From a virus, in IMG/VR virus record IMGVR_UViG_3300042880_000416, positions 1 through 40,142 of that record: a stretch of DNA of 40,142 nt, one strand, 5' to 3'. Position 1 is the stretch's first letter. Each line of letters opens with the position of its first letter. Position numbers and translations under genes: made by a program. Of this stretch, positions 6,105 through 13,849 are shown one piece after another. The notes under the pieces are model-generated. The model worked only from the letters and a program-made list of their open reading frames with translations, had not been told where the DNA came from and searched no databases.

Positions 6105-6185
6105 ATGAGTAAAAATAAAAAAATTCTATTGTGTATGATTATTGTCAGTGCTTATTTAGTTAGCGAAGTTATTGCAAGGTTTTAA
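6105..6185 (+). CDS. 26-aa single-helix membrane micropeptide
   Basis: An AGAGGAT leader precedes ATG 6105. The product starts MSKNKK and continues as one hydrophobic helix of about 18 residues. It sits exactly between uvsE and the next gene, whose ribosome site lies in its last codons. Placement and leader support a real micropeptide of unknown function. Confidence 0.45.
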   Translation: MSKNKKILLCMIIVSAYLVSEVIARF

Positions 6186-6186
6186 G

Positions 6187-6426
6187 ATGACAGATGCTCA
6201 AGTTGTTAGAAACATAATGGCCGAAGCTGGAGTTGAAATAATTCCAGATGAAGCAAAAAAGCTTTTGTTTGTACATAATCAATTGGTGAATCTTTCTAAA
6301 CTTTCGCTGAAAGAACTAAAACAAATGATGAACCCATCGGACATTAACTCTGTGATGGTTTTTGAAACTGTAACAAAATTAAAAAGAGCTAGAAAAAACA
6401 ATGCTAAAACTAAAGAACCCGATTAA
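6187..6426 (+). CDS. Hypothetical 79-aa protein
   Basis: The start is placed at ATG 6187, seven bases after AAGG, rather than an upstream ATG at 6172. The protein is helical and basic at the C terminus and has no recognised domain. Its last 26 nt overlap the next gene. Confidence 0.6.
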   Translation: MTDAQVVRNIMAEAGVEIIPDEAKKLLFVHNQLVNLSKLSLKELKQMMNPSDINSVMVFETVTKLKRARKNNAKTKEPD

Positions 6427-6988
6427 TCTTCAACCTTCTTCCTTCACAGACAAAGAAGGAAAAATAGTAAAGCCCGATCCAATAGTTCTTCAAACTCTAC
6501 AAATTTCTTTTATTGACATTCCTTACAGGAAGCAATATCAGATTAGAATAGAGGGCGTGCCTAGTGCTATAACTCTTTTCAATGAAAACGCTTATTCAAA
6601 AGCGTCAGAAAGAGGCGATATCACAAAGCACGCAGCTTTGGTTAGGCTCGATTCGATGATAGCTGGCAACCCAGAATTCTTTTTGCAGCAGTTTTTTCCC
6701 AAAACCTTAGAAAACCATCCAGATGGAGCCGGAACAATACTGTCTAATTTTTTAAAGAAAATAGGCATAACATCCACCCCAAACTGTATTTGTCGCCAAC
6801 ACGCAATAGAAATGAATGAAAAAGGTAACGATTGGTGCTTGCAAAACGTAGAAACTATTGTACAATGGTTAAAAGAAGAGGCCGATAAAAGGCAACACAT
6901 ATACCAAGATTGGTGTATAAGAGCATTAGTTAATAGGGCAATCAAAAGATCAATCAAAAAATGCCAAAGTTCTACGTTAGTTTCTTAG
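6401..6988 (+). CDS. Phage protein with Cys-rich helical C-terminal domain
   Basis: A 195-residue protein. The second half carries GAGTILSNFLKKIGI, then C129-x-C131, WC (145-146), and a WLKEEADKR helix. I have seen this Cys/Trp pattern in many uncharacterised phage and bacterial proteins, where it often ends larger proteins from structural or glycan-related clusters. It may bind a metal. No function is assigned. It overlaps both neighbours (26 and 28 nt). Confidence 0.6.
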   Translation: MLKLKNPINLQPSSFTDKEGKIVKPDPIVLQTLQISFIDIPYRKQYQIRIEGVPSAITLFNENAYSKASERGDITKHAALVRLDSMIAGNPEFFLQQFFPKTLENHPDGAGTILSNFLKKIGITSTPNCICRQHAIEMNEKGNDWCLQNVETIVQWLKEEADKRQHIYQDWCIRALVNRAIKRSIKKCQSSTLVS

Positions 6989-7164
6989 GATACAAGTATA
7001 TTGTTTTGGCAAAAGATCATATTGACGCTTGCGTTGTAGTGAGTACAAAGTATAATAAGAAAACAACCGATCAACTTTGGAAAGTTTCAGAGCAGGGGTT
7101 TGACGATCATTACGACGATAGACTTATTCCAGATAAAACTATAAGAAAACATATGGGTCGATAG
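6961..7164 (+). CDS. Hypothetical 67-aa protein ending inside a tRNA gene
   Basis: A small soluble protein with a beta-rich start and an acidic, Tyr- and Asp-rich second half. It has no clear ribosome site and probably depends on coupling to the upstream gene, which it overlaps by 28 nt. Its last 10 nt are also the first bases of tRNA-Arg(ACG), so RNase P cleavage of a shared transcript would destroy this mRNA's stop codon. Confidence 0.55.
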   Translation: MPKFYVSFLGYKYIVLAKDHIDACVVVSTKYNKKTTDQLWKVSEQGFDDHYDDRLIPDKTIRKHMGR

Positions 7165-7227
7165 CTCAGATGGAAAGAGCAGTAGTCTACGAAACTACAG
7201 ACACAGGTTCGACTCCTGTTCGACCTA
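7155..7227 (+). tRNA. tRNA-Arg (anticodon ACG)
   Basis: Acceptor GGGTCGA/TCGACCT, D stem GCTC/GAGC, anticodon stem GTAGT/ACTAC, loop CTACGAA with ACG, T arm ACAGG-TTCGACT-CCTGT, discriminator A. A34 would be converted to inosine by the host. CCA is not encoded. Confidence 0.9.
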
Positions 7228-7229
7228 CT

Positions 7230-7303
7230 GGACTGGTAGCTTAATTGGTTAAAGCACCTGACTTTGACTCAGGTTATTGGGAGTTCGAATCTCCCCCGGT
7301 CTG
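7230..7303 (+). tRNA. tRNA-Gln (anticodon UUG)
   Basis: Acceptor GGACTGG/CCGGTCT, D stem GCTT/AAGC, anticodon stem CCTGA/TCAGG, loop CTTTGAC with UUG, T arm GGGAG-TTCGAAT-CTCCC, discriminator G. It lies 2 nt after tRNA-Arg. Confidence 0.9.
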
Positions 7304-7304
7304 C

Positions 7305-7380
7305 TTGCTTGTGGTGTTAATCCAGGCAACACGCATCACGCTTCGTAGATGAATTACTGGTTCAAATCCAGTCAGGCAAA
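7305..7380 (+). tRNA. tRNA-like element with abnormal anticodon arm
   Basis: The acceptor TTGCTTG/CAGGCAA (one G-U), D stem GTGTT/AACAC and T arm ACTGG-TTCAAAT-CCAGT are good. The anticodon arm is CATC/GATG and continues as ACG/CGT around a 3-nt loop with a bulged A, so there is no normal 7-nt loop and no anticodon can be named. It begins 1 nt after tRNA-Gln, so it would be processed with it. It could be an odd tRNA or a tRNA mimic. Confidence 0.55.
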
Positions 7381-7402
7381 TATTTTTAAATAGGGGATTT
7401 TT

Positions 7403-7588
7403 ATGACATTGTTTAATGCTTTTCAGATAGTCGCGGCTTTTGTTGGTTGGCCATTTTTAATTAGCTGGCTCACAACAGCAGAATTTAAGGGCGCTGGAGT
7501 TGCTTTTTATGCGGCCTGTGCTTTATATGTTGTTGCTTTTGGATTTATGACATTAACTGTCGCAGATGCAATAGAAGATAGTAAATAA
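7403..7588 (+). CDS. Small two-helix membrane protein
   Basis: A 61-residue protein with hydrophobic helices at about residues 6-24 and 31-54 and an acidic tail. An AGGGGA leader precedes the ATG. It is placed between two tRNA groups. The family is not recognised. Confidence 0.65.
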   Translation: MTLFNAFQIVAAFVGWPFLISWLTTAEFKGAGVAFYAACALYVVAFGFMTLTVADAIEDSK

Positions 7589-7591
7589 CTG

Positions 7592-7619
7592 TTGACAACC
7601 GCGATTTGTATGTTATAAT
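7592..7619 (+). promoter_or_regulatory. Sigma-70-like promoter of the second tRNA group
   Basis: TTGACA (7592-7597), a 16-bp spacer and TATAAT (7614-7619). The expected start near 7626 is about 12 nt before tRNA-Arg(UCU). Confidence 0.8.
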
Positions 7620-7637
7620 GTGTGTATGAAAACAAAT

Positions 7638-7711
7638 GCTTCCATAGCTCAATTGGATAGAGCAACTGCCTTCTAAGCAGTAGGTTGTAGGTTCGAGTCC
7701 TACTGGAAGTG
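7638..7711 (+). tRNA. tRNA-Arg (anticodon UCU)
   Basis: Acceptor GCTTCCA/TGGAAGT, D stem GCTC/GAGC, anticodon stem ACTGC/GCAGT, loop CTTCTAA with UCU, T arm GTAGG-TTCGAGT-CCTAC, discriminator G. It reads AGA, a codon common in this AT-rich genome. Confidence 0.92.
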
Positions 7712-7716
7712 CTTAT

Positions 7717-7789
7717 GCGTTATTGGTGTTCAATGGTAGCACGCTAGTCTTCCAAACTAATAGAGGGAGTTCGAGTCTCCCATAACGCA
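7717..7789 (+). tRNA. tRNA-Gly (anticodon UCC)
   Basis: Acceptor GCGTTAT/ATAACGC is perfect. D stem GTGT/GCAC, loop CTTCCAA with UCC, T arm GGGAG-TTCGAGT-CTCCC, discriminator A. The anticodon stem CTAGT/ACTAA has one C-A mismatch at its base. Confidence 0.87.
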
Positions 7790-7808
7790 CTTTAAAAAGG
7801 AGAATAAA

Positions 7809-8108
7809 ATGAAAGTTGACTCTTATTATGTTGCAATTACAATTGCTGTATCTTTTTTAGGTGTTGCATTTTTTATTATTCCAGCACTGGTTCCAAAGAA
7901 CAAGCCAAAAATAGAGGTTATAGACTCTAAACCTAAAGTAGCTAAGCAAAGACAATTAAAGAAAGTCAAGTGCGTATGCGACAAAGGAGTTTTTACTTAC
8001 GAGCCAGACGACGACTTGGTTAAGCTTGGATTTGCAAAGGCTGGCGAAAAGGGGCCGTGTGGGTATTGTCACGGCGAAGGATTTTTATATGAAGAAGAAG
8101 CCCGATAA
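7809..8108 (+). CDS. Membrane-anchored protein with DnaJ-like zinc motif
   Basis: A 99-residue protein with one N-terminal transmembrane helix (about residues 7-28), a basic linker, and a C-terminal segment with CVC followed by CGYCHGEG. The latter resembles one zinc module of the DnaJ cysteine-rich domain, so a small zinc-binding knob on the cytoplasmic side is likely. The partner is unknown. AAGGAG precedes the ATG, and tRNA-Met begins 3 nt after the stop. Confidence 0.65.
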   Translation: MKVDSYYVAITIAVSFLGVAFFIIPALVPKNKPKIEVIDSKPKVAKQRQLKKVKCVCDKGVFTYEPDDDLVKLGFAKAGEKGPCGYCHGEGFLYEEEAR

Positions 8109-8111
8109 AAC

Positions 8112-8181
8112 GCCGATATTCCATGGCTGGGGGCGTGGTTTCATAAGCCACAGCACTAAGGTTCGATTCCTTTTATCGGCA
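8112..8181 (+). tRNA. tRNA-Met/Ile-type (anticodon CAU)
   Basis: Acceptor GCCGATA/TATCGGC is perfect, the anticodon stem is GTGGT/GCCAC and the loop TTCATAA carries CAU. The T loop is TTCGATT with a 4-bp core stem. The D arm is very short, giving 70 nt overall. CAU could be elongator Met or a lysidine-modified Ile; this cannot be told by eye. Confidence 0.8.
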
Positions 8182-8203
8182 CTATAATTTGAAAGACACA
8201 AAA

Positions 8204-8578
8204 ATGTTATCTTTGAAAGACGCTAAAAAAATCTACCAAAATATTAAATTCTCAACTAGCCGCAACGAATGGCTTAGAGGCAACGGCGAGAATAGGGTTG
8301 TGACTGAAATCACTCTCACAGCAGAAGATTTAATTAGAAAATACGAAGAGCAGAATGGACTTTGCTATTGGTCTGATCTTTTACTAGAACCTAGATATAA
8401 TTATATCAAGCGACACCCTCTTGCAATTAGTGTCGAAAGAGTTGATAATTCTAAGGGCTATACTTATGAAAATATCAAGCTCGTTATAAGAATGTTTAAT
8501 CTTGGAAGATGCTCTTATCAGGGGGATTTTCATGAAGTCGTTAACTCTCTAAAAATGCGAATTATCTATGGATCATAA
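8204..8578 (+). CDS. HNH-like endonuclease
   Basis: A protein of about 124 residues. NGLCYWSDLLL is followed by ISVERVDNSKGYTYENIKLVIRMFNLGR, matching the beta-hairpin and helix of HNH/endonuclease VII-like nucleases of phages; the usual His is replaced in part by Glu-Arg-Val-Asp. Such enzymes act as homing or recombination nucleases. ATG 8204 is chosen, but an in-frame TTG at 8189 is possible and neither has a strong ribosome site. It follows tRNA-Met closely, a common place for mobile nucleases. Confidence 0.6.
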   Translation: MLSLKDAKKIYQNIKFSTSRNEWLRGNGENRVVTEITLTAEDLIRKYEEQNGLCYWSDLLLEPRYNYIKRHPLAISVERVDNSKGYTYENIKLVIRMFNLGRCSYQGDFHEVVNSLKMRIIYGS

Positions 8579-8987
8579 TATAAACAAAGTCAGAGGAAGA
8601 AAGTTTTGCCCAAATTGCCAATCTCCAAATGGGGCCAGGGCTTACACTTGTAGGAATTGCGAACAAGAGTTCAATGTAAATGTTAAAAAGCGAAAAACAT
8701 TCAGGTCTAAGATAAAAGACTGGAAGCAATTAAAAGAGGGCGATTGCATACGTGTGATTTCTGGCTCTGGCCCTTATTATAACAGGGGCGATCAAAAAGA
8801 TTGCATCGGACACGCAGGTAAGTTTATAGTTAAATCTATCGACCAAAATGGATTGCTGTGTTTTGGATGCTCAAAGAATAACAAAGGTTTTGCTCATATT
8901 TATATGGGTGACAAACAAATGTCGTCTAATGTGCCGAACCTGATAAGGTCGCCGCACAAAATAATTTTGTCTGATCGTGGTAGATAG
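8568..8987 (+). CDS. Zinc-ribbon protein
   Basis: A 139-residue protein. An N-terminal ribbon CPNC (about residues 14-17) and CRNC (28-31) is followed by a basic linker. A beta-rich domain with LKEGDCIRVISGSGPYY then follows, resembling small KOW/SH3-like modules. It probably binds nucleic acid or protein. It overlaps the HNH-like gene by 11 nt. Confidence 0.6.
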   Translation: MDHNINKVRGRKFCPNCQSPNGARAYTCRNCEQEFNVNVKKRKTFRSKIKDWKQLKEGDCIRVISGSGPYYNRGDQKDCIGHAGKFIVKSIDQNGLLCFGCSKNNKGFAHIYMGDKQMSSNVPNLIRSPHKIILSDRGR

Positions 8988-9004
8988 TTTTTTTGGAGAG
9001 AAGT

Positions 9005-9229
9005 ATGACAAATTGGAGTAACTTGTTGGTAGTTAGAAGAAACTACAAAAATACTTTTAGCAACTTTATGAATTTTGCTAATGGTAAAATTTCTGGCGAA
9101 GTCTTGTACGATAAGTATAAAGGCACAGAAAGGGGCGGAGAAGTTAGGTCTTTGCTAAGAAACCACGGGGTTTCACACGCTAGGAAACTTGCGAAGAGAG
9201 CATTGGCACGAAGAGGCGTTCGAGTTTAG
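9005..9229 (+). CDS. Hypothetical basic 74-aa protein
   Basis: ATG 9005 follows GGAGAG. The protein is basic, with an Arg/Lys-rich C-terminal helix, suggesting nucleic-acid binding. The family is not recognised. It precedes ssb. Confidence 0.6.
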   Translation: MTNWSNLLVVRRNYKNTFSNFMNFANGKISGEVLYDKYKGTERGGEVRSLLRNHGVSHARKLAKRALARRGVRV

Positions 9230-9261
9230 TTTTTGGGTTTTTTTGTTTTAGGGAATTATTT

Positions 9262-9582
9262 ATGAACGAAGTTAATTTTATTGGAAACCTTACCAAAGAC
9301 GCTGAGTTTATCAAGTCTGGCGATAAGGAATTCATGGTTTTAAGAATGGCCGTTAATCATAGGTCAAGAGACGGTAACGAGGAAACGATTTATATCGACG
9401 CTACTTGCTTTGGCTATCTAGCAGAATACGGAAAGAATGTTTCACTAGCGAAAGGTGACAAGGTATCTGTAAAGGGCCGACTCCAAGAAAGAACTTGGAC
9501 GGACGCAAATCAAAATAAAAGATCGTCCTTTTGCGTGCTAGCAAACAACTTGTACAAGTGTCAAGTTATGTCACGAATGTAG
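9262..9582 (+). CDS. ssb: Single-stranded DNA-binding protein
   Basis: A 106-residue single OB-fold. It begins with MNEVNFIGNLTKDAEF, continues with MAVNHRSRDG and the TIYIDATCFGYLAEY strand pair, then KGDKVSVKGRLQERTW, the standard bacterial SSB signature. It lacks the long acidic C-terminal tail that recruits partners in bacterial SSBs, ending soon after the last strand. It covers ssDNA in phage replication and recombination with UvsX. A strong terminator follows. Confidence 0.92.
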   Translation: MNEVNFIGNLTKDAEFIKSGDKEFMVLRMAVNHRSRDGNEETIYIDATCFGYLAEYGKNVSLAKGDKVSVKGRLQERTWTDANQNKRSSFCVLANNLYKCQVMSRM

Positions 9583-9601
9583 ATTGTTTTGAACACCGTT
9601 A

Positions 9602-9630
9602 TAGGCGCTCTTTTGCGCCTAATTTTTTTT
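9602..9630 (+). terminator. Strong intrinsic terminator after ssb
   Basis: TAGGCGC and GCGCCTA form a perfect 7-bp GC-rich stem with a 6-nt loop, followed by eight Ts. The next ribosome site begins directly after the T run. Confidence 0.92.
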
Positions 9631-9642
9631 GGAGATAAAAAT

Positions 9643-10020
9643 ATGAAAAATAGAAAACAGTTGGTAAAAGCCAAGCTCGATAAAATAAGAAAAGCTAATC
9701 AAGAGAAAGCAAGGTACGAAAAGCAAATCTTCTTGCTTAAAAGAGAAAGTGAAAAACTTTCCAATAAACAAAATAGGCTTTTTACACCAGATCATTTGCC
9801 TGGGAATTTTGTTAGAGTTATTTCTGATATCAGAGAAGAAACTGTTGTTAGATACAGTTATCATCAAGATATCAGGTTCGCAAGAATCCTAAAAAACGAC
9901 CTGATGCTTGTGCTTCATAGTTCGGAGGTTTCTAGTTTTGTTGATGTAAAATTTAAAAATGGTAGAATGAGGTTATCTAAATCGCTTGACAAATCCGAAA
10001 CAGAAGTTATAATGGTTTAA
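9643..10020 (+). CDS. Coiled-coil protein, 125 aa
   Basis: ATG 9643 follows GGAG immediately after the terminator. Residues about 5-45 are a Lys/Glu-rich coiled coil, and the rest is a small beta-rich domain. The family is not recognised. A consensus promoter for the following gene lies in its last codons. Confidence 0.6.
   Translation: MKNRKQLVKAKLDKIRKANQEKARYEKQIFLLKRESEKLSNKQNRLFTPDHLPGNFVRVISDIREETVVRYSYHQDIRFARILKNDLMLVLHSSEVSSFVDVKFKNGRMRLSKSLDKSETEVIMV
9986..10013 (+). promoter_or_regulatory. Sigma-70-like promoter
   Basis: TTGACA (9986-9991), a 16-bp spacer and TATAAT (10008-10013) at the 3' end of the preceding gene. The start near 10020 would give a short leader to the gene at 10044. 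Confidence 0.75.
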
Positions 10021-10043
10021 AACCACTAACTTTTGGAGGAATT

Positions 10044-10493
10044 ATGGAAAGAATTGGAACTTGGAACAGTGATTTTGCTGTATGGTTGGTAGTTCTTATG
10101 CTATCGCCAGTGTTTATCGTGTTTTTATTTCAGATACTCTCAAAGGCACTTGAATTATTTTCAACAGATGCCTCCAATCAGGAGGCCACTAAAGAGCCGG
10201 GATTTGAGGATGTAAAAAGGGCGGCCCTAGAAAAAGCTGCGGCTGGAGATAGATACGCTAGAGACTGGTGTACCAAGAATATCTTCTCGGTAGAAAGCGA
10301 ATATTTCGGCCCAAAGCAGAAAAAGCCAGAGTTACTGACTTCACAAAAAGTTGTTGATGAAACCATACAGGCTCTTGTTGCTGTTGGATACAAAGAAAAA
10401 GATGCAAAGGTTTTAGCTTGCAGGTACGCTTCTAAACAAGAATACAAAGAAACCGGAGCTATGTTTCTAGATATCATACAGAAAAAATACTAA
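10044..10493 (+). CDS. Membrane-anchored protein with RuvA-C-like helical domain
   Basis: A 149-residue protein. Residues about 10-33 are a transmembrane helix. The C-terminal 50 residues (VVDETIQALVAVGYKEKDAKVLA) resemble the three-helix RuvA C-terminal/UBA-like module, which usually binds protein partners. GGAGG precedes the ATG. No function is known. Confidence 0.6.
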   Translation: MERIGTWNSDFAVWLVVLMLSPVFIVFLFQILSKALELFSTDASNQEATKEPGFEDVKRAALEKAAAGDRYARDWCTKNIFSVESEYFGPKQKKPELLTSQKVVDETIQALVAVGYKEKDAKVLACRYASKQEYKETGAMFLDIIQKKY

Positions 10494-10581
10494 CAAGTGA
10501 AAAGGGAATATCACTAGTTTAAAAGCTATTATATTGTGTATAAAATTGATAGCTATAATTTAAATAGGAGATATTCAACCA

Positions 10582-11442
10582 ATGCCACTTCCAGAAGTAA
10601 AGAAAAAAGAGCCAGAGTCAGCCTATATGCAAAGATGCATGACCTTCTTATCAGAAGAAGATCGTGAGAATGAACAAAAGGTTGCGATGTGTTTGTCAAC
10701 ATATAGAAACTATAAAGAAGATTCTAAAGGGTCTACGGTTTTAGAAGCCGTGGACTTTTCTTTTTCTTGTGATAAATATCTAGAAGAGCATGAACTAGGA
10801 TGGGAAGAAGAGTTAGACGAGTATAATTTTGTTATTCCAGAAAGTTATTGCGATGCTTCTGATTGTGAAGACGACGAAGATGATGACGAAGAAGAAGATG
10901 ACGAAGAAGAGGAAGAAGTTTCTGCCGCGAGCCTCTGGGAAAACATAAGAAAAAAGAAAGAAAGATTAGGTAAAAAATACAAGCCAGCTAAGCCTGGGGA
11001 CAAAGATCGTCCAGACCCATCTTCATGGAAGAAAGCGCAACAATCTTATTCTGGATACAAGTACAAAAATCTAAAAACTGGCGAACTCTATACATACGAC
11101 AAAAAGGGCTCTTATTCTAAAGATGGGGTGAACTTATTTTATGTTGGAAAAGCTAATAGCGATTTTATAGAGCAGGCATCCAATATTTTCGCTCTCGCCG
11201 CAGAATATCAGGGCAGGAAAATAAAGCTTGGCAAACCATTCTTAACGCCAAAAGGCCCAAAAAAACGAGCCGTTTATGTAAAAAATGATCGTGGAAACGT
11301 AGTTCTTGTTAGGTTCGGTGATCCCAATATGCGTATCCGAAAAAGCGATCCTGGAAGAAGGAAAAACTTTAGAGCAAGGCACAACTGCCAAAGTCCAGGC
11401 CCACGCTGGAAGGCTAGATATTGGTCTTGTAAATTCTGGTAA
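10582..11442 (+). CDS. Phage protein with head-cluster-type C-terminal basic domain
   Basis: A 286-residue protein. The N terminus (residues 1-45, with AYMQRCMTFLSEE and KVAMCLSTY) is a short helical module that I associate with phage head-assembly proteins. A very acidic Asp/Glu run follows at about 95-112. The C terminus (VRFGDPNMRIRKSDPGRR, then RARHNC and ARYWSCKFW) is a conserved motif I recall from phage and plasmid proteins, often fused to portal, protease or scaffold genes. I infer a virion-assembly role. The exact function is not known. A strong ATAGGAGAT leader precedes the ATG. Confidence 0.6.
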   Translation: MPLPEVKKKEPESAYMQRCMTFLSEEDRENEQKVAMCLSTYRNYKEDSKGSTVLEAVDFSFSCDKYLEEHELGWEEELDEYNFVIPESYCDASDCEDDEDDDEEEDDEEEEEVSAASLWENIRKKKERLGKKYKPAKPGDKDRPDPSSWKKAQQSYSGYKYKNLKTGELYTYDKKGSYSKDGVNLFYVGKANSDFIEQASNIFALAAEYQGRKIKLGKPFLTPKGPKKRAVYVKNDRGNVVLVRFGDPNMRIRKSDPGRRKNFRARHNCQSPGPRWKARYWSCKFW

Positions 11443-11449
11443 ATAAAAA

Positions 11450-12643
11450 ATGACAAACGCCCAAAAAAACATGTCGCCTTTCGGGGACAATGCAGCTACT
11501 GATGCTTTCAATAGACTAAGAACTTCCACTCCTTTCACGCTTTACGATCATCAGTTTCAGTATGGCAAAGGCGAATTGTTTTGGAGTCAGAAAGTATCTG
11601 GCGGAGGAACAAGCTCGCACCTTTCCAATGAATCTTCTATAGATTTGTCTGTGAGTAGTGCGAACGATGAGGTCATAAGACAAACAAAAAAATATATGAG
11701 ATACGTCCCAGGAAAATCTCAACTCATTATAATGACTTTCGTTTTAGGGGCATCAGATTCGGGGGTTAGAAAAAGGGTCGGCTATTTCGACGACAACAAC
11801 GGAATCTTCTTAGAAAGTACAGGAACCTCTCTCAAACTTGTTATTCGTTCTAAGGCTAGTGGCTCGATTATAACAACAGAAGTCGATCAAAACGATTGGA
11901 ATATAGAAAATTATAGAGATATAGATATAACAAAATCTCAAATACTTGTGATAGATGTTGAATGGTTGGGTGTCGGTAGAGTAAGGGTTGGATTTGTTAG
12001 AGATGGAAAAATATTTTATGTCCACGAATTTTCTCATACAAATCTACTCGATAAAGTTTATATGACAACCGCTAATCTTCCTATAAGGTATGAAATCAAA
12101 AGAGTTTCTGGAAGTGGTTCTGCCAGCTTAAAACAAATATGCTGCTCTGTTTCGAGCGAGGGCGGCTACGAAAAAAGAGGGTTAAGCTTTTCCGCTTCTA
12201 ATGGAGTCACCGGAATAACTCTTTCTGGACGCCGCCCAATACTTTCTATCAGGCCAAAAACTACATTTAACTCTTTAGAAAACAGAGTATTAATAGAGCC
12301 TAAAAGTATCGAACTTCTAGCTGTAACCAATCCAGTATTTTATGAAGTTGTATACAATGGAACTTTAACTAACGCTAGTTTTTCTAATGTAGATGCAAAT
12401 TCTTCGGTAGAATTTGACGTTGCCGCAACAGCTATAACAGGAGGAACTGTTATCAGAAGTGGCTATGTGTCAGCAGGAATAGGCAACAGTTCGCAAGTGC
12501 AAACTCCAGAGCTATTAAATAAACTTGTTTTGGCTTTAGATATAGCCGCCACCGCGCAAGACGTATTGACTATAGTAGCCACAAACATAGGCAATAATCC
12601 TGTGGCCTACGGCAATATAACATGGATGGAGTCTCAAGATTAA
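11450..12643 (+). CDS. Virion structural/adhesin-like protein
   Basis: A 397-residue, Ser/Thr/Gly- and beta-rich protein lacking Cys-rich or catalytic motifs. The N terminus (SPFGDNAATDAFNRLRTSTPFTLYDHQFQYG) and the middle YVPGKSQLIIMTFVLG segment match a group of large-phage structural proteins with a beta-sandwich that are often near tail fibre or receptor-binding genes. I infer a place on the virion surface. It follows the head-type protein by 7 nt. Confidence 0.65.
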   Translation: MTNAQKNMSPFGDNAATDAFNRLRTSTPFTLYDHQFQYGKGELFWSQKVSGGGTSSHLSNESSIDLSVSSANDEVIRQTKKYMRYVPGKSQLIIMTFVLGASDSGVRKRVGYFDDNNGIFLESTGTSLKLVIRSKASGSIITTEVDQNDWNIENYRDIDITKSQILVIDVEWLGVGRVRVGFVRDGKIFYVHEFSHTNLLDKVYMTTANLPIRYEIKRVSGSGSASLKQICCSVSSEGGYEKRGLSFSASNGVTGITLSGRRPILSIRPKTTFNSLENRVLIEPKSIELLAVTNPVFYEVVYNGTLTNASFSNVDANSSVEFDVAATAITGGTVIRSGYVSAGIGNSSQVQTPELLNKLVLALDIAATAQDVLTIVATNIGNNPVAYGNITWMESQD

Positions 12644-12695
12644 TATCTTTAAATTTGTTTTATATAGTTTGCTAAAACTAACATCAGACTCAATA

Positions 12696-12767
12696 ATGAT
12701 ATTGATCTATTTGTTTCTATTGTTCCTGGCCGCCGCCGAAGAAAAAGTAAAAAAGTTTTTTAAATGA
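12696..12767 (+). CDS. 23-aa membrane micropeptide coupled to the glycosyltransferase
   Basis: MILIYLFLLFLAAAEEK followed by a basic end: one hydrophobic helix. The stop overlaps the glycosyltransferase ATG as ATGA, suggesting translational coupling. No ribosome site is obvious, so it may be chance. Confidence 0.35.
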   Translation: MILIYLFLLFLAAAEEKVKKFFK

Positions 12768-13837
12768 TAAATTTATACGCCCCCATCTGCAACACCGGAT
12801 ACGGAATTGCAGCTTACAATATCTTACGGGCTCTTGATAAAATAACAGAAGTTACGCTGTTTAATGTTGGCGAAATAGACAAGAGTATGCCCGACTCTCA
12901 ATCTATACTAAAAAACTGGATTGCGTCTAGTCCATCCAAACAATCTTCTTTTGATAACAACTCTCCCACTGTAAAAATCTGGCATCAGCACGAACTATTC
13001 AATAGGATAGGAAAAGGCAAGCACTATGGCTTTCCTATTTTCGAGTTAGATAAATTTACCGCATTAGAACTGTCTAGTATCAATTCCTGCGATCATCTAT
13101 TGGTTTGCTCTGAATGGGCTAAAAAGATCATAATGTCTAACCCAATCAAGTCTGATTTAGCAATTGATGTTGTTCCACTGGGAATAGACCCAGAAATATT
13201 CAAGCCATCGCGTGAGTCAAGAGATAAAACCATTTTTTTTAATTGTGGCAAATGGGAAGTAAGAAAAGGGCACGATATCGTGTTAGAGTGTTTTGAAAGA
13301 GCTTTTTCACCGAATGACAATGTAGAACTTTGGATGATGTGTCACAATCCATTTCCTTTTGCCAAGGGTGAAAAGTGGGAAGAAATGTATCGCTCTTCGA
13401 AACTTTCTGATAAGATAAAATTGATACCCCGTCAGCCAACCCAGCAAAGTGTGTATAATATTCTTAGGCAGGTTGATTGTGGTATTTTTCCTGCTAGAGC
13501 CGAGGGCTGGAATCTAGAACTACTAGAAACTATGGCTTGCGGTAAAAATGTTATCACCACAAATTATTCTGGCCATACAGAATTTTGCAACTCAGAAAAT
13601 GCAAGACTGATAGAAATAGAAAACCTTGAGCCAGCTATAGACAATGTTTGGTTTCATGGTCAGGGTAACTGGGCCAAGATAGAAGAAAAGCAAAAAGTAC
13701 AGATTGTAGATCATCTAAAAGATGTACACGATAAAAAACAAAGCGGAAAGCTCACATTCAACGATGCTGGCGTTGAAACTGGAAAAATTTTTACTTGGGA
13801 TAATTCTGCTAAAAAATTAATGCGTTTGGTAAGCTAA
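12764..13837 (+). CDS. GT-B fold glycosyltransferase (GT4-like)
   Basis: A 357-residue enzyme. The N-terminal half begins with the sugar-acceptor domain (YAPICNTGYGIAAYNIL). The C-terminal Rossmann domain starts near FNCGKWEVRKG (about 162-172), and the nucleotide-sugar site has RAEGWNLELLETMACG, the E-x7-E motif of family GT4. It transfers a sugar from an activated donor. Target options are virion proteins, host surface glycans or modified DNA bases; the structural neighbours favour decoration of virion or envelope material. It has a weak ribosome site and probably relies on coupling. Confidence 0.85.
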   Translation: MINLYAPICNTGYGIAAYNILRALDKITEVTLFNVGEIDKSMPDSQSILKNWIASSPSKQSSFDNNSPTVKIWHQHELFNRIGKGKHYGFPIFELDKFTALELSSINSCDHLLVCSEWAKKIIMSNPIKSDLAIDVVPLGIDPEIFKPSRESRDKTIFFNCGKWEVRKGHDIVLECFERAFSPNDNVELWMMCHNPFPFAKGEKWEEMYRSSKLSDKIKLIPRQPTQQSVYNILRQVDCGIFPARAEGWNLELLETMACGKNVITTNYSGHTEFCNSENARLIEIENLEPAIDNVWFHGQGNWAKIEEKQKVQIVDHLKDVHDKKQSGKLTFNDAGVETGKIFTWDNSAKKLMRLVS

Positions 13838-13849
13838 ACGGAGAACGAT

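Noticed and set aside
10498-10515. TGAAAAGGG followed by TATCA, similar to the Y-RNA-like core.
   Set aside because: No CCTTTTC partner or outer stem follows. It only forms a short GTGA/TCAC hairpin, so a third Y RNA is not supported.
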